From DATJFQ01 sp035495555 (GTDB taxonomy: Bacteria > Acidobacteriota > Vicinamibacteria > Vicinamibacterales > 2-12-FULL-66-21), in NCBI GenBank assembly GCA_035495555.1, contig DATJFQ010000096.1, positions 1 through 64,000 of the forward strand: a stretch of 64,000 nucleotides of DNA, in the 5' to 3' direction. This document shows positions 36,924 to 45,336 of the stretch, piece by piece; the stretch's first letter is position 1; each line of letters opens with the position of its first letter. The notes beneath the pieces are model-generated. The model made no database searches. It was not told the origin of the DNA and was given only the letters and a program-made list of their open reading frames with translations. The translations under genes were made by a program, and so were the position numbers.

Positions 36924-37100
36924 ACGTCACCATCGAAAGGGCCGAAGGGGAAAACAGACTCGTGCCGCGCTCGACAGCCGCCCGGGCGCAGAGCTGGCCG
37001 CCGATCGCGCGCGGCGAGTCCACATTGATCCTGGCTCCGACGGGCAGCGGCAAGACGCTGACGGCCTTCCTGTGGGCGACCGACAAAGTCATGTTCGCGA
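36902..37100 (+). pseudogene. Truncated Lhr-like DEAD-box helicase fragment
   Basis: Only the N-terminal beginning of an Lhr-type helicase remains: RAQSWPPIARGESTLILAP followed by TGSGKTLTAFLWATDKVMF, the Q-motif-like region and Walker A. The rest of the roughly 800-1500-residue protein is missing. Coding similarity ends abruptly near 37100, immediately before a C-rich repeat array. A remnant left by deletion, probably non-functional. Confidence 0.7.
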
Positions 37101-37107
37101 AGGCTGG

Positions 37108-37146
37108 CTGCCTCCCGTCGCGCCTCCCGCCTCCCGCCTCCCTGCG
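37108..37146 (+). repeat. CGCCTCCCGCCTCCC array
   Basis: Short array of CCTCCCGCC words at the point where the helicase remnant ends. Same family as 11483-11580 and 33431-33500; it may mark the deletion junction. Confidence 0.7.
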
Positions 37147-37197
37147 GCAGTGTGAGTCCCACTGTCGCTCGCCGTAGCCCGCCGCGAAAGCACCAAT

Positions 37198-38616
37198 TCA
37201 GCTCTGCACTGTTTCCATGCGTTCGCCGCTGGCGCCGACGACAGGATCGATGAACTGGCGGTACGCATCCTCGTACCCGCGGTCCACGAGTTCGGAGAGC
37301 GAGAAGCGCCGATCCGACCGCTCGTCGTCGCTCCCGCCGAAATCGAGTGGGCCAACGGGATTGTGAACGGGCCGGATGAAGTACACGCCCCCGAAGCGCC
37401 CGGCGACGAGTTCGGCAGCGTCCCGCAGCGCGGCGGTCTCGAACGACCCGAGCTGCTCGCCTGCATGGCCGCGGAGATCTCCGCGGCCCGAGCTGAGCTC
37501 GTGCGCCTGCGATGGCAGCGGGGCTGCGGAGAGCACGATGACCTGTTCCGCTCCGGCCGCGGCCACTTCCTCGAGCAGCCGGGGCAGTGCGCCGGGACGA
37601 TCGCACAGCCGATGCGCCTCCCCACGCCACGGACCGTCCATGGCGTAGCGCACGAGGTGCGGTTCGGTGGCAACCGGCAGCGCCAGCGCTGCGGCGAGCG
37701 CGTCGACGACGTGGTCGCGGCCGAGCCCTCCGAGATCGAGCGTTTCCGCGCTCCGGCTGGTGTCGGCCGGGCGGCCGAAGAACCGGCCGCGGTGTGCGCT
37801 TCCGAGCAGCGCGAAGACGATGTCGCGGCCGGCGTCCATGTCGTGGGTGACGAGGAGCAGTTCGCGGAATCCGGGCTGGCCCAGGTTTTCGGCGAGCAGC
37901 TCCGCGTATTTCCGCCCCAGCTCCGTGTTCGACGGCGCGGCAATGGGAGCCGCGCCCCGAATCAGGTTCCAGAGTTCTGCGAGCGCGCCATCGATGAGAG
38001 TGCTCGTCGTCAGCGGTGCGCCAAGCAATTGCCAGAGGCGCCCTCTTCCCACACGCCGGCGCGCCGGCGCGTGCATGACGCGGCTCACGAGCATCCCGGC
38101 GCAGACGCCCAGGGCGACGACAAGACTCAGCACGATCAGGCGCGGAAGAACGGTGGGAAGAGCGGTTGGTGCAAACAACGCGTCCAGCGAGCGCGCGTAC
38201 CAGGATGTCATCGCCGCCTGCGCGCCGGTCAGGCCGATCAGCCAGAGAAGCACGCCGGCTATCGCGATCAAGACGCCCGCGGCAAAAAGGAGCAGCGGAA
38301 CGGCGAGAAGCACGCCCGCGACGGCGAGCGCCCATCCCGCCGCTTTCAGCGACGGGCGCCAGCCGTATGCACCGCGGATGGAGGAGCCTTTCCAGAGACC
38401 ACCGGCGTCCCACAGCTTGGCTCCGCCATCCACGGCGGCGAACATCGCGCCGATCGCGCCGATCCCGCGGCCGGCGACGACATCGATGCGCACACCCGCT
38501 TCGTGCAGCGCGCGCAGCACGCCGGCATGATAGCCGCCAGCCGTGCCGGAGCCGGTCAGCACGAGCGCCGTGCGCAGGCGCGTGGAGTACGCGCGTTCCG
38601 GGGTGTCCCCCCTCAT
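37198..38616 (-). CDS. Membrane-embedded patatin-like protein lacking the catalytic serine
   Basis: 472 residues. Starts like a patatin phospholipase: beta strand and oxyanion loop ALVLTGSGTAGGYHAGVLRA (about 17-36), then VRIDVVAGRGIGAIGAMFAA where the nucleophile elbow G-x-S-x-G should be. Here it reads G-R-G-I-G, so the serine at residue 51 is glycine. A hydrophobic block (about 92-180) inserts three or four membrane helices. The remainder (HDMDAGRDIVFALLGSAHRG, GRFGGVYFIRPVHNPVG) matches longer patatin-like relatives. Either inactive or working by another mechanism. ATG overlaps the greA stop by four bases. Confidence 0.8.
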   Translation of the reverse strand: MRGDTPERAYSTRLRTALVLTGSGTAGGYHAGVLRALHEAGVRIDVVAGRGIGAIGAMFAAVDGGAKLWDAGGLWKGSSIRGAYGWRPSLKAAGWALAVAGVLLAVPLLLFAAGVLIAIAGVLLWLIGLTGAQAAMTSWYARSLDALFAPTALPTVLPRLIVLSLVVALGVCAGMLVSRVMHAPARRRVGRGRLWQLLGAPLTTSTLIDGALAELWNLIRGAAPIAAPSNTELGRKYAELLAENLGQPGFRELLLVTHDMDAGRDIVFALLGSAHRGRFFGRPADTSRSAETLDLGGLGRDHVVDALAAALALPVATEPHLVRYAMDGPWRGEAHRLCDRPGALPRLLEEVAAAGAEQVIVLSAAPLPSQAHELSSGRGDLRGHAGEQLGSFETAALRDAAELVAGRFGGVYFIRPVHNPVGPLDFGGSDDERSDRRFSLSELVDRGYEDAYRQFIDPVVGASGERMETVQS

Positions 38617-39080
38617 TCGCCGTGGATGGTTGACAGGCCTGTAATCGCGAATCGGCGCTCAGCGCCGTTCGGCGTGCGGACGACGACCTCGTCGCCTTCT
38701 TCTTTGTTGAGCAGGGAGCGTCCGATCGGCGACGCGGTGGAAATCAGCCCCTCCTCGACGTTGGCATCTTCGGGCATGACGAGCGAATAGGTGATGGTCT
38801 GGCCCGCTTCGTCGCGGAGCGTGACGGTCGATCCAAAGCCGACCTTGCCCTTCGGAATACGATCGAGATTCATGAGCGAGATCTCGCTCACACGCTTCTG
38901 CAGCTGGCTGATGCGCGCCTCGACGAGACGCTGACGCTCTTTCGCGGCCTGATACTCGGCGTTCTCGCGCAGGTCGCCCAGCTCGCGCGCGCGTTTGATC
39001 TCCCTGGGCAGCTCGGTTTTGAGCTCGCGGTCGAGCTGCGCGATCTCCTCTTCGAATTTTTTGAGGATCTTCTCCTTCAC
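38613..39080 (-). CDS. greA: Transcription elongation factor GreA
   Basis: 155 residues from GTG 39080. An N-terminal antiparallel coiled coil (about 1-75; LPREIKRARELGDLRENAEY, the acidic tip with D and E) reaches into the RNA polymerase channel to rescue stalled complexes. The C-terminal globular domain (about 80-155) has GSTVTLRDE and ASPIGRSLLNKEEGDEVVV. Length is standard. The frame continues upstream but without support. Coupled (ATGA) to the patatin-like gene downstream. The start is close to a TACGAT sequence that may be a -10 box. Confidence 0.95.
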   Translation of the reverse strand: MKEKILKKFEEEIAQLDRELKTELPREIKRARELGDLRENAEYQAAKERQRLVEARISQLQKRVSEISLMNLDRIPKGKVGFGSTVTLRDEAGQTITYSLVMPEDANVEEGLISTASPIGRSLLNKEEGDEVVVRTPNGAERRFAITGLSTIHGE

Positions 39081-39152
39081 GGCGCCATCGTAGCAGAGAT
39101 TCCGGGGCCGGCAGCCCTGAAAGGACCGCCGTTCGGGAATAATAGACAGCCC

Positions 39153-39959
39153 GTGGACGCTATCACGAGCCGCCAGAACGCGGTGGTCAAACGGTTCCGC
39201 GCGCTGGCTCGAACGGCGCCGACGGCTGCAGGCGAAATCCTCCTCGACGGGGCGCATCTTATCCACGAGGCGCTGGCCGCCCATGTCGCCGTCGACGTCG
39301 CGGTCTTTGCGCAGCCGCAACTCGACCGTTCGCCGGCGCTTTCCGAACTGTCGCGCCGAGTCACCGCGACGGGCGGACGGGTCGTCGTCGCCTCGGAGCA
39401 CGTGTTCAGCGCGATGGCTCCTGTTCGCCAGCCGTCAGGGGTGGTCGCCATCGCGCGCGCGAAGCCGGTGGCGCTCGCGACGGCATTCCAGGGACCGACG
39501 CCGCTCGTGCTCATCGTGGCAGGCGTCCAGGATCCCGGCAACGTCGGCGCGATCATCCGAAGCGCGGCAGCACTCGGTGCGACAGCGGTCGTGGCGACGG
39601 AAGGCTCCGCGAACCCCTTCGGCTGGAAAGCGCTGCGGGGGGCGATGGGAGCAACGTTCAGAATCTCCGTCGTTGCCGCTGCATCTCTGGACGACGTGAT
39701 GGCAGCCGCACGCTCCTTCGGCGTTTCCCTGGTCGCCGCCGTCCCGCGCGGAGGCACGCCGCTTCCGGACGCACGACTCGCCGATGGGTGCGCGCTGGTC
39801 GTCGGCGGCGAGGGCGGCGGATTGCCCGAGGCAGTGATCGCGGCCGCGCGCGCTCAGATCACAATCCCGATGCGCGGGCAGATCGAGTCCCTGAACGTGG
39901 CGATCGCCGCGGCGGTCGTCCTCTATGAAGCGTCGCGGCAGCGCGCGGAGGGTCGCTGA
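39153..39959 (+). CDS. TrmH/SpoU-family RNA 2'-O-methyltransferase
   Basis: 268 residues. N-terminal substrate-binding domain (about 1-95; ITSRQNAVVKRFRALAR, ILLDGAHLIHEAL) followed by the SPOUT knot: VAGVQDPGNVGAIIRSAAAL (motif 1), LVVGGEGGGLPEAV (motif 2) and IPMRGQIESLNVAIAAAVVL (motif 3). AdoMet would bind in the knot. Likely methylates rRNA or tRNA ribose; the exact site is not deducible. Starts with GTG; the stop overlaps the rarA ATG (TGATG). Confidence 0.93.
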   Translation: MDAITSRQNAVVKRFRALARTAPTAAGEILLDGAHLIHEALAAHVAVDVAVFAQPQLDRSPALSELSRRVTATGGRVVVASEHVFSAMAPVRQPSGVVAIARAKPVALATAFQGPTPLVLIVAGVQDPGNVGAIIRSAAALGATAVVATEGSANPFGWKALRGAMGATFRISVVAAASLDDVMAAARSFGVSLVAAVPRGGTPLPDARLADGCALVVGGEGGGLPEAVIAAARAQITIPMRGQIESLNVAIAAAVVLYEASRQRAEGR

Positions 39960-41281
39960 TGGATCTTTTCGACAACGAGCCGGCTCCGCCGGCAGCCATC
40001 GATCCCGCCGCTCCGCTGGCCGAGCGGATGCGTCCACGGACGCTCGACGAACTCGTCGGCCAGGAGGCGCTCGTCGGGCCCGGCCGCCCCCTTCGCGAAG
40101 CGATCGAACACGACCGCCTGCGATCGATCATCCTCTGGGGACCTCCAGGGACCGGCAAAACCACACTCGCGCGGCTCATCGCGACCGCTACCCGCGCGCA
40201 CTTCATCGCGTTCAGCGCGGTGCTGTCGGGCATCAAGGAAATCCGCGAAGTGATGGCGGCCGCCGAGCAGTCGCGCCGCCGCTCGGGACACCGGACGATC
40301 CTGTTCATCGACGAGATTCATCGCTTCAATCGCGCCCAGCAGGACGCGTTCCTGCCGCGGGTCGAATCAGGCGACATCGTCCTCATCGGCGCAACGACGG
40401 AAAACCCGTCGTTCGAGGTCAATTCGGCGCTGCTGTCGCGGTCGAAAGTGCACGTGCTGTCGCCGCTCACGCCAGGCGCGATCGTCGCGATCCTGCGGCG
40501 CGCGCTCGACGACCCCGAGCGTGGACTTGGCGGCACGGTCACGGCGACGGACGACGCGCTGACGGGAATCGCGCGGTATGCGAACGGTGACGCGCGGATC
40601 GCGCTCAACATGATCGAAGCGGCCGCGAACGTCGCGAACGGGCGCGAGATCGACGCGGCGCTCGTCGCCGACCTCGCACAGAACCGGTCGCTGCTGTACG
40701 ACAAGACCGGCGAGGAGCACTACAACCTGATCTCGGCGCTCCACAAGTCGATGCGCAACAGCGATCCGGATGCGTCCGTGTACTGGCTCGCGCGGATGAT
40801 CGAGGCGGGCGAAGACCCGCTGTATATCGCGCGCCGCCTGGTGCGGTTCGCGTCGGAGGACGTCGGCATCGCCGACCCCCAGGCGCTGCCAATCACGGTG
40901 GCGGCGAGAGACGCCGTGCACTTCATGGGCATGCCCGAAGGGAATACCGCGCTGGCGCAGGCGGCCATTTATCTGGCGACCGCACCCAAAAGCAACGCGG
41001 TCTACCGGGCGTATGGGGCGGCGGCCGAAGCGGCCGCGAAGGAAGTGGCCGAGCCTGTACCCTTACATCTGCGGAACGCGCCCACGGGGCTGATGAAAGC
41101 GCTGAACTACGGGAAGGACTACCGCTACGCGCACAACGAGCCCGAAGGCGTCGCGGACATGGACTGCCTGCCGGCCGCCCAGCGGGGCCGCCGCTTTTAC
41201 CAGCCAACGGACCGCGGCTTCGAGCGTGAGGTCGCCCGCCGCCTCGAGGAGTGGCGGCAGCTCAGAGCTCGGAACGAGTAG
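39959..41281 (+). CDS. rarA: Replication-associated recombination protein A (AAA+ ATPase)
   Basis: 440 residues of the RarA/MgsA/WRNIP1 family acting at stalled replication forks. N-terminal SSB-interaction-like start (MDLFDNEPAPP), then AAA+: Walker A LWGPPGTGKTTLARLI (about 60-75), Walker B ILFIDEIHRFNRAQQDAF, sensor 1 IGATTENPSFEVNSALLSR. The C-terminal tetramer domain has NLISALHKSMRNSDPDAS and YWLARMIEAGEDPLYIARR. ATG overlaps the methyltransferase stop by one base, so the pair is co-translated. Confidence 0.96.
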   Translation: MDLFDNEPAPPAAIDPAAPLAERMRPRTLDELVGQEALVGPGRPLREAIEHDRLRSIILWGPPGTGKTTLARLIATATRAHFIAFSAVLSGIKEIREVMAAAEQSRRRSGHRTILFIDEIHRFNRAQQDAFLPRVESGDIVLIGATTENPSFEVNSALLSRSKVHVLSPLTPGAIVAILRRALDDPERGLGGTVTATDDALTGIARYANGDARIALNMIEAAANVANGREIDAALVADLAQNRSLLYDKTGEEHYNLISALHKSMRNSDPDASVYWLARMIEAGEDPLYIARRLVRFASEDVGIADPQALPITVAARDAVHFMGMPEGNTALAQAAIYLATAPKSNAVYRAYGAAAEAAAKEVAEPVPLHLRNAPTGLMKALNYGKDYRYAHNEPEGVADMDCLPAAQRGRRFYQPTDRGFEREVARRLEEWRQLRARNE

Positions 41282-41384
41282 CGGCGCCGGACGCTGAGCG
41301 GGTTTCGCCAGGCGCGCGCCCGTCCGCGGCATCCGCCGCGCGGGCACAGCGGAGATGCGTCCGCGCCGAGCGCTGCCGGCCGCC

Positions 41385-42284
41385 TTACGGCATGACCGTG
41401 GCGGCGGCGGCGATGCGCGGGATCTTCCGGAACATCTCCGGCCGGAGCGGCAGGATGAACGAGAAGCGGAAGTCGCCCTGCATCCGGCCGATCGGGATAC
41501 CAACGAGCTGGCCGTCACCGTTCAGCACGCCGCCGCCCGACACGCCGGGGTGGCCGTCTGTCAGGCAGGTCACAAGGTTGTTCGACGTGCGCTGGCCGAC
41601 GTAGCCGGTCGAGACGATGATGCCGCGCGAGTAGTCGTTGCCGAGCCGGAAAATCGGATCCGCGAAGTCGAAGCCAAACGACAGGTCGACGTCGAGCGGC
41701 GGCAGATCGATCGATTCCTTCACCTTCAGAATGGCCCAGTCGCCCGGATCGACTTCGACGTCGGCATCGCCCGTGTCGACGATCGTCGCGGGAATCGCGT
41801 GGCCGTTGTACATCAGCTTCACCGACGTGATCTTGCGCGCGCCCGTCGGGTCGCCGAGCGCGACGACCCCGTGCTTCACAGTGATGAAGTAGCCGTGGCC
41901 CAGATAGCCGGCGGTGCCGTAGTTGCTCGCGCCGCTCGTGTCGTACGAATACAGCTCGACGAAGCTCTGACGGCGTTCGCGCAGGAGACTGACGGGCAGT
42001 AAACCCATCTCCGACCGCAGTTGCTTTTTGATGTCGTTGACGAGCGCAGCGCGGCTTTGATCGTCGATCGGCGCGGCTGGCTGCCGGTCCGTCAAATGGC
42101 CGGCTGTGGCGACGGCGGCTTCGGCGGTCTGCTGCCGCTTGAGAAGACCGACCTCAGCGCGCAGCGACGCGATCTGATCCTCTTCAGTCGCAGCACTCTG
42201 CCGCGACGCGAAGAGACTGCCGAGACCGAAGAAGAGAACGGCTGAAAGAACGAAAAAGAGTGTCGGAACAAAACCACGAGACAT
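41385..42284 (-). CDS. Membrane-anchored trypsin-like serine protease
   Basis: 299 residues from ATG 42284, with GGAG about 10 bases upstream. An N-terminal helix (FVPTLFFVLSAVLFFGLGSL) anchors or exports it, followed by a coiled coil (about 35-55) and the protease fold. The presumed triad is His in FITVKHGVVAL, Asp in VDPGDWAILKV and Ser in GHPGVSGGGVLNGDGQLVG (G-V-S-G-G-G replaces G-N-S-G-G-P). There is no PDZ domain, unlike DegP/HtrA. It has its own sigma-70-like promoter. Target proteins unknown. Confidence 0.82.
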   Translation of the reverse strand: MSRGFVPTLFFVLSAVLFFGLGSLFASRQSAATEEDQIASLRAEVGLLKRQQTAEAAVATAGHLTDRQPAAPIDDQSRAALVNDIKKQLRSEMGLLPVSLLRERRQSFVELYSYDTSGASNYGTAGYLGHGYFITVKHGVVALGDPTGARKITSVKLMYNGHAIPATIVDTGDADVEVDPGDWAILKVKESIDLPPLDVDLSFGFDFADPIFRLGNDYSRGIIVSTGYVGQRTSNNLVTCLTDGHPGVSGGGVLNGDGQLVGIPIGRMQGDFRFSFILPLRPEMFRKIPRIAAAATVMP

Positions 42285-42407
42285 GGAACGATTCTCCAAG
42301 TTCGGCAACTGCACGCGGCCAGGGAGATGCCGCGTAATGCTGCAGCTTTGCGCACCGGGACACGCCCCGGAGCGCCTTTATCGCTTGGAACAAGCTGGGA
42401 TGACCGC

Positions 42408-42436
42408 AGAGTAAATCGTTACTCCCCCGGAGTCAA
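42408..42436 (-). promoter_or_regulatory. Sigma-70-type promoter with internal palindrome
   Basis: In the 270-bp AT-richer spacer between mutL and the protease gene: TTGACT (42431-42436) and TACTCT (42408-42413) with 17 bp spacing on the minus strand. GAGTAA-ATCG-TTACTC (a perfect 6-bp palindrome arm pair) overlaps the -10 box and spacer, suggesting an operator. The rest of the spacer shows no gene. Confidence 0.55.
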
Positions 42437-42554
42437 GCGAATTTGCAGGTTTCGCGGTGTAAGTTTTTCGTCATCGTGATTTTTCCATGTGAAACGACGC
42501 GCAGAAATTACACGCAGGCGGGGCGGCCTGTAAAAATTGCGCGAGCCCGTCCCT

Positions 42555-44366
42555 TCAAATGCGCTGAAAATTCTTCTCGATCTCCCGTCGGGTGAGCCGC
42601 AGGACGACGGGCCGTCCGTGCGGACACACGGACGAATATGCGGTGCGCCTGAGCTCCTCCAGGATGAAGCGCATCTTCTCGAGCGTGAGCGGGTAGTTGG
42701 CTTTCACCGCCGCATGACACGCCATCGTCGCCGCAATCCGGCGAAGCGCGTCTTCCACGCGCGCGCCCCGGTCGAGTCCTTCGAGATCCTCTGCGAGCGC
42801 GCGGACCGCGGCTTCACACTCAGTACGGTCGAGCACGGCAGGCACCGCAGAGAGACGCACGGTGTCGCCGCCGAACTCCTCTACCTCCAGGCCGAACCGC
42901 TCCAGCGTCGACACGTGCTGCGCCAGTGCCTGACGCTGCGCGGTCGACAGATCGACCAGCAGGGGCGTGAGCAGCCGCTGGCTCTCGAGCCGCCCGGTCG
43001 TCAGCCGCTCCATCACCTGTTCGAAGAGCACGCGTTCGTGCGCGACGTGCTGATCGATAATCGCAATCCCTTCGTCGTCCACCGCGATGATGAAGGTGTC
43101 GCGGAACTGGCCGAGGGGAATCATCGGGCGGACTTCGTCCGCCCGATGATTCTGGGTTCGGGGTTCGGGGTGCGGGGTTCCGTTCCAGGGTTCGGCGATC
43201 GCGTTCGGGTTCGGGTTCGGGTTCCAGGATTCGGGGTTCGTTGGGAATCGGGAGTTGGGAGTTGGGAGTTGTTCCGCACTCCATCGATTCCCGACGGCCG
43301 CCCCGCTCAGGACGCCGGGGATGAGCATGTTCGCCGGTTCACTCGGGCGGACCTGGACGGACACCAATTGCAGTTCCGGTGCGCGGCCATGGCCCAGCGC
43401 GTCGCCGAGCGCTCGGCGGAGGACCTCGTGCACGAGCGACTGCTCGAGAAAACGCACTTCGGCCTTCGTGGGATGCACATTGACGTCGACGCGATCTGGT
43501 GCAATCGACAGGAACAGGTGCACCTCGGGGCTGCGCTCCTTGATGGTGGCCACGCTGTAGGCCTCGATGATCGCGTGCGCGATCGTGCGGTCCTTGACGA
43601 TGCGCCTGTTCACGAAGACGTTCTGCGCGCCGCGAACGGGTCCTTGATCGCCCAGCGCCGCAGCAAAGCCCTGGATCGCGAGACCGGCGGCGTCCTTCCG
43701 CACCTCCACGAGATCCGGCCGATCTCCGAACAGCTGAAAGAACCGGTCGCGCAGCGTTGCCGCCGGCGGGCACTCGAGCAGCTTGCGGGACGCGCTCGTC
43801 ACGGTGAATCCGACCTCGTGATAGCCGAGCGCGAGCTGCGTGGCCAGGCGCGAAATCTGGGTCGTTTCAGCGGTATCGGATTTCAGGAATTTCCGGCGCG
43901 CGGGCAGGTTGTAGAAGAGATCGGCCACCTCGATGCAGGTGCCCTCCGGCGCCCCCACTTCGCGAACCGATTCGATCGCGCCGCCGCTGACCTTGATTTC
44001 GGTCCCGCTCTGCCGCCCCCTCGCGCGGGTTCGGAGCGTGAAATGCGAAACCGAAGCGATGCTCGGGAGTGCTTCGCCCCTGAAGCCAAGCGTGCGAATG
44101 GCCCCGAGGTCGTCTGCCCTTCGGATCTTGCTCGTTGCGTGGCGTTCAATCGCGAGCCGGGCGTCCTCCGGATCCATCCCGTCGCCGTCGTCTTCGACGC
44201 GAATCAGCTTCTTGCCGCCAAGTTCGACCGCGATCGCGATGCGGGTCGCGCCGGCGTCCAGCGCGTTCTCGACGAGTTCCTTGACGACGGATGCGGGGCG
44301 TTCGACGACTTCGCCGGCGGCTATCTGGTTCGCGAGGTCGGGGGGCAGCCGATGGATCTTCGCCAC
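42555..44366 (-). CDS. mutL: DNA mismatch repair protein MutL (endonuclease type)
   Basis: 603 residues. N-terminal GHKL ATPase (about 1-330): VKELVENALDAGAT, DDGDGMDPEDA, RTLGFRGEALPSIASVSHF. C-terminal dimerisation domain (about 420-603) has the endonuclease motif DQHVAHERVLFE (D-Q-H-x-x-x-E-x-x-x-x-E, with Ala to Val) and CPHGRP near the end, both typical of MutL that nicks DNA in bacteria without MutH. The linker (about 364-416) is encoded by a hairpin plus short-period repeat, giving WNPNPNPNAIAEPWNG-like text. The enzymatic parts are intact, so function is expected. Confidence 0.96.
   Translation of the reverse strand: MAKIHRLPPDLANQIAAGEVVERPASVVKELVENALDAGATRIAIAVELGGKKLIRVEDDGDGMDPEDARLAIERHATSKIRRADDLGAIRTLGFRGEALPSIASVSHFTLRTRARGRQSGTEIKVSGGAIESVREVGAPEGTCIEVADLFYNLPARRKFLKSDTAETTQISRLATQLALGYHEVGFTVTSASRKLLECPPAATLRDRFFQLFGDRPDLVEVRKDAAGLAIQGFAAALGDQGPVRGAQNVFVNRRIVKDRTIAHAIIEAYSVATIKERSPEVHLFLSIAPDRVDVNVHPTKAEVRFLEQSLVHEVLRRALGDALGHGRAPELQLVSVQVRPSEPANMLIPGVLSGAAVGNRWSAEQLPTPNSRFPTNPESWNPNPNPNAIAEPWNGTPHPEPRTQNHRADEVRPMIPLGQFRDTFIIAVDDEGIAIIDQHVAHERVLFEQVMERLTTGRLESQRLLTPLLVDLSTAQRQALAQHVSTLERFGLEVEEFGGDTVRLSAVPAVLDRTECEAAVRALAEDLEGLDRGARVEDALRRIAATMACHAAVKANYPLTLEKMRFILEELRRTAYSSVCPHGRPVVLRLTRREIEKNFQRI
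43118..43275 (+). repeat. Composite hairpin plus G-rich array inside mutL
   Basis: A perfect 16-bp stem (GAATCATCGGGCGGAC at 43118-43133, complement at 43137-43152) with TTC loop, followed by GGGTTCGGGGTTCGGGG words, GGATTCGGGG, and TTGGGAATCGGGAGTTGGGA. It is entirely within the mutL frame. Three array families occur together here. Confidence 0.85.
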
Positions 44367-44370
44367 GTGC

Positions 44371-45336
44371 TTACATCCAGCCGCGCCGTTTGAACCACAC
44401 GATCATCCAGCCGGCGATCCCGGCCATGAGCGCGACGAGCACCCAGAAGAGCGCCGCCGACGTGAGCCCGAAATGCGGCAGGTCGACATTCATGCCGTAG
44501 AGACCCGTGATGAACGAGAGCGGCATGAACACGGTGGCGATGATCGTGAGGACTTTCATCACCTGGTTGAGGTTGTTCGACACCTGCGAGAGGTGCGCGT
44601 CGAGCAGGCTCGTGACCCGATCCGCGAAAAACATCGATTCGTCCGCGAGCCGCACGAGGTGATCGTACACGTCCCGGAACCCGAAGGACACCTGCTCGTC
44701 GATGAACGGAAACTCGCGCCGCGCCAGCCGGGCCACGACGTCGCGCTGCGGCTGCACGACGCGCCGCAGCGATGAGACATCGCGCTTGAAATCGAGAATC
44801 CTGCGCGCCAGCGTCGGCGTCGACTTTTCGAACACGTCGCGTTCGATGTCGTCCAGACGATCCGACAGCTCGTCGATCTCCGGGCTGTAATTGTCGACCA
44901 TCGTGTCGACAATCCGGTGCATCAGCGACGCGGGCCCTTCGCCCAGCGCTCGGGCATTGCGTTCGCAGATCTCGCGAATGTGCTCGATCGACCGCGAATC
45001 GCCGCTGTGCACCGTGACGAGATAGTTGCGGCCGAGGAAGAAATCGACGTCGTGCGTGCGGAAACAGTGCTCGGGCGCGTGAAAGTCGATCCGGTGCAGG
45101 ATGATGTACAGGTAATCGCCGTAGGATTCGACCTTGGGCAGGTGGGTCGTGCTCAGCGCGTCTTCCACCGCCAGCGGGTGGAAGTGGAAGACGTCGCTCA
45201 GGATCTTGCCGTCCTCCTCGGTCGGATTCATGAGATCCACCCAGAAGACGACGGAACTCGAGGGGGACAGCCACGCCGGATCCACGCGTTCGACGACGCG
45301 CGTCTCCTCCCCCTCGTGCGCGTAGATCCGAATCAA
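44371..45336 (-). CDS. corA: CorA-type Mg2+/Co2+ channel
   Basis: 321 residues. A cytoplasmic N-terminal domain (about 1-255) leads into the long stalk helix and two C-terminal membrane helices. The first ends with ITGLYGMNVDLP, carrying the G-M-N selectivity motif; the second is LVALMAGIAGWMIVWFKRRG. Length matches CorA. The start is TTG 45336, overlapping the ppdK stop by four bases (TTGA). 4 bp upstream of mutL. One of three unrelated magnesium-handling genes within 14 kb. Confidence 0.94.
   Translation of the reverse strand: MIRIYAHEGEETRVVERVDPAWLSPSSSVVFWVDLMNPTEEDGKILSDVFHFHPLAVEDALSTTHLPKVESYGDYLYIILHRIDFHAPEHCFRTHDVDFFLGRNYLVTVHSGDSRSIEHIREICERNARALGEGPASLMHRIVDTMVDNYSPEIDELSDRLDDIERDVFEKSTPTLARRILDFKRDVSSLRRVVQPQRDVVARLARREFPFIDEQVSFGFRDVYDHLVRLADESMFFADRVTSLLDAHLSQVSNNLNQVMKVLTIIATVFMPLSFITGLYGMNVDLPHFGLTSAALFWVLVALMAGIAGWMIVWFKRRGWM

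Noticed and set aside
39081..39401. N-terminal extension of GreA to 39401
   Set aside because: Runs antisense into the methyltransferase gene; GreA of normal length begins at GTG 39080.
42537..44393. 618-codon plus-strand frame opposite mutL
   Set aside because: Shadow of mutL; no recognisable domains, and MutL motifs on the minus strand are complete.
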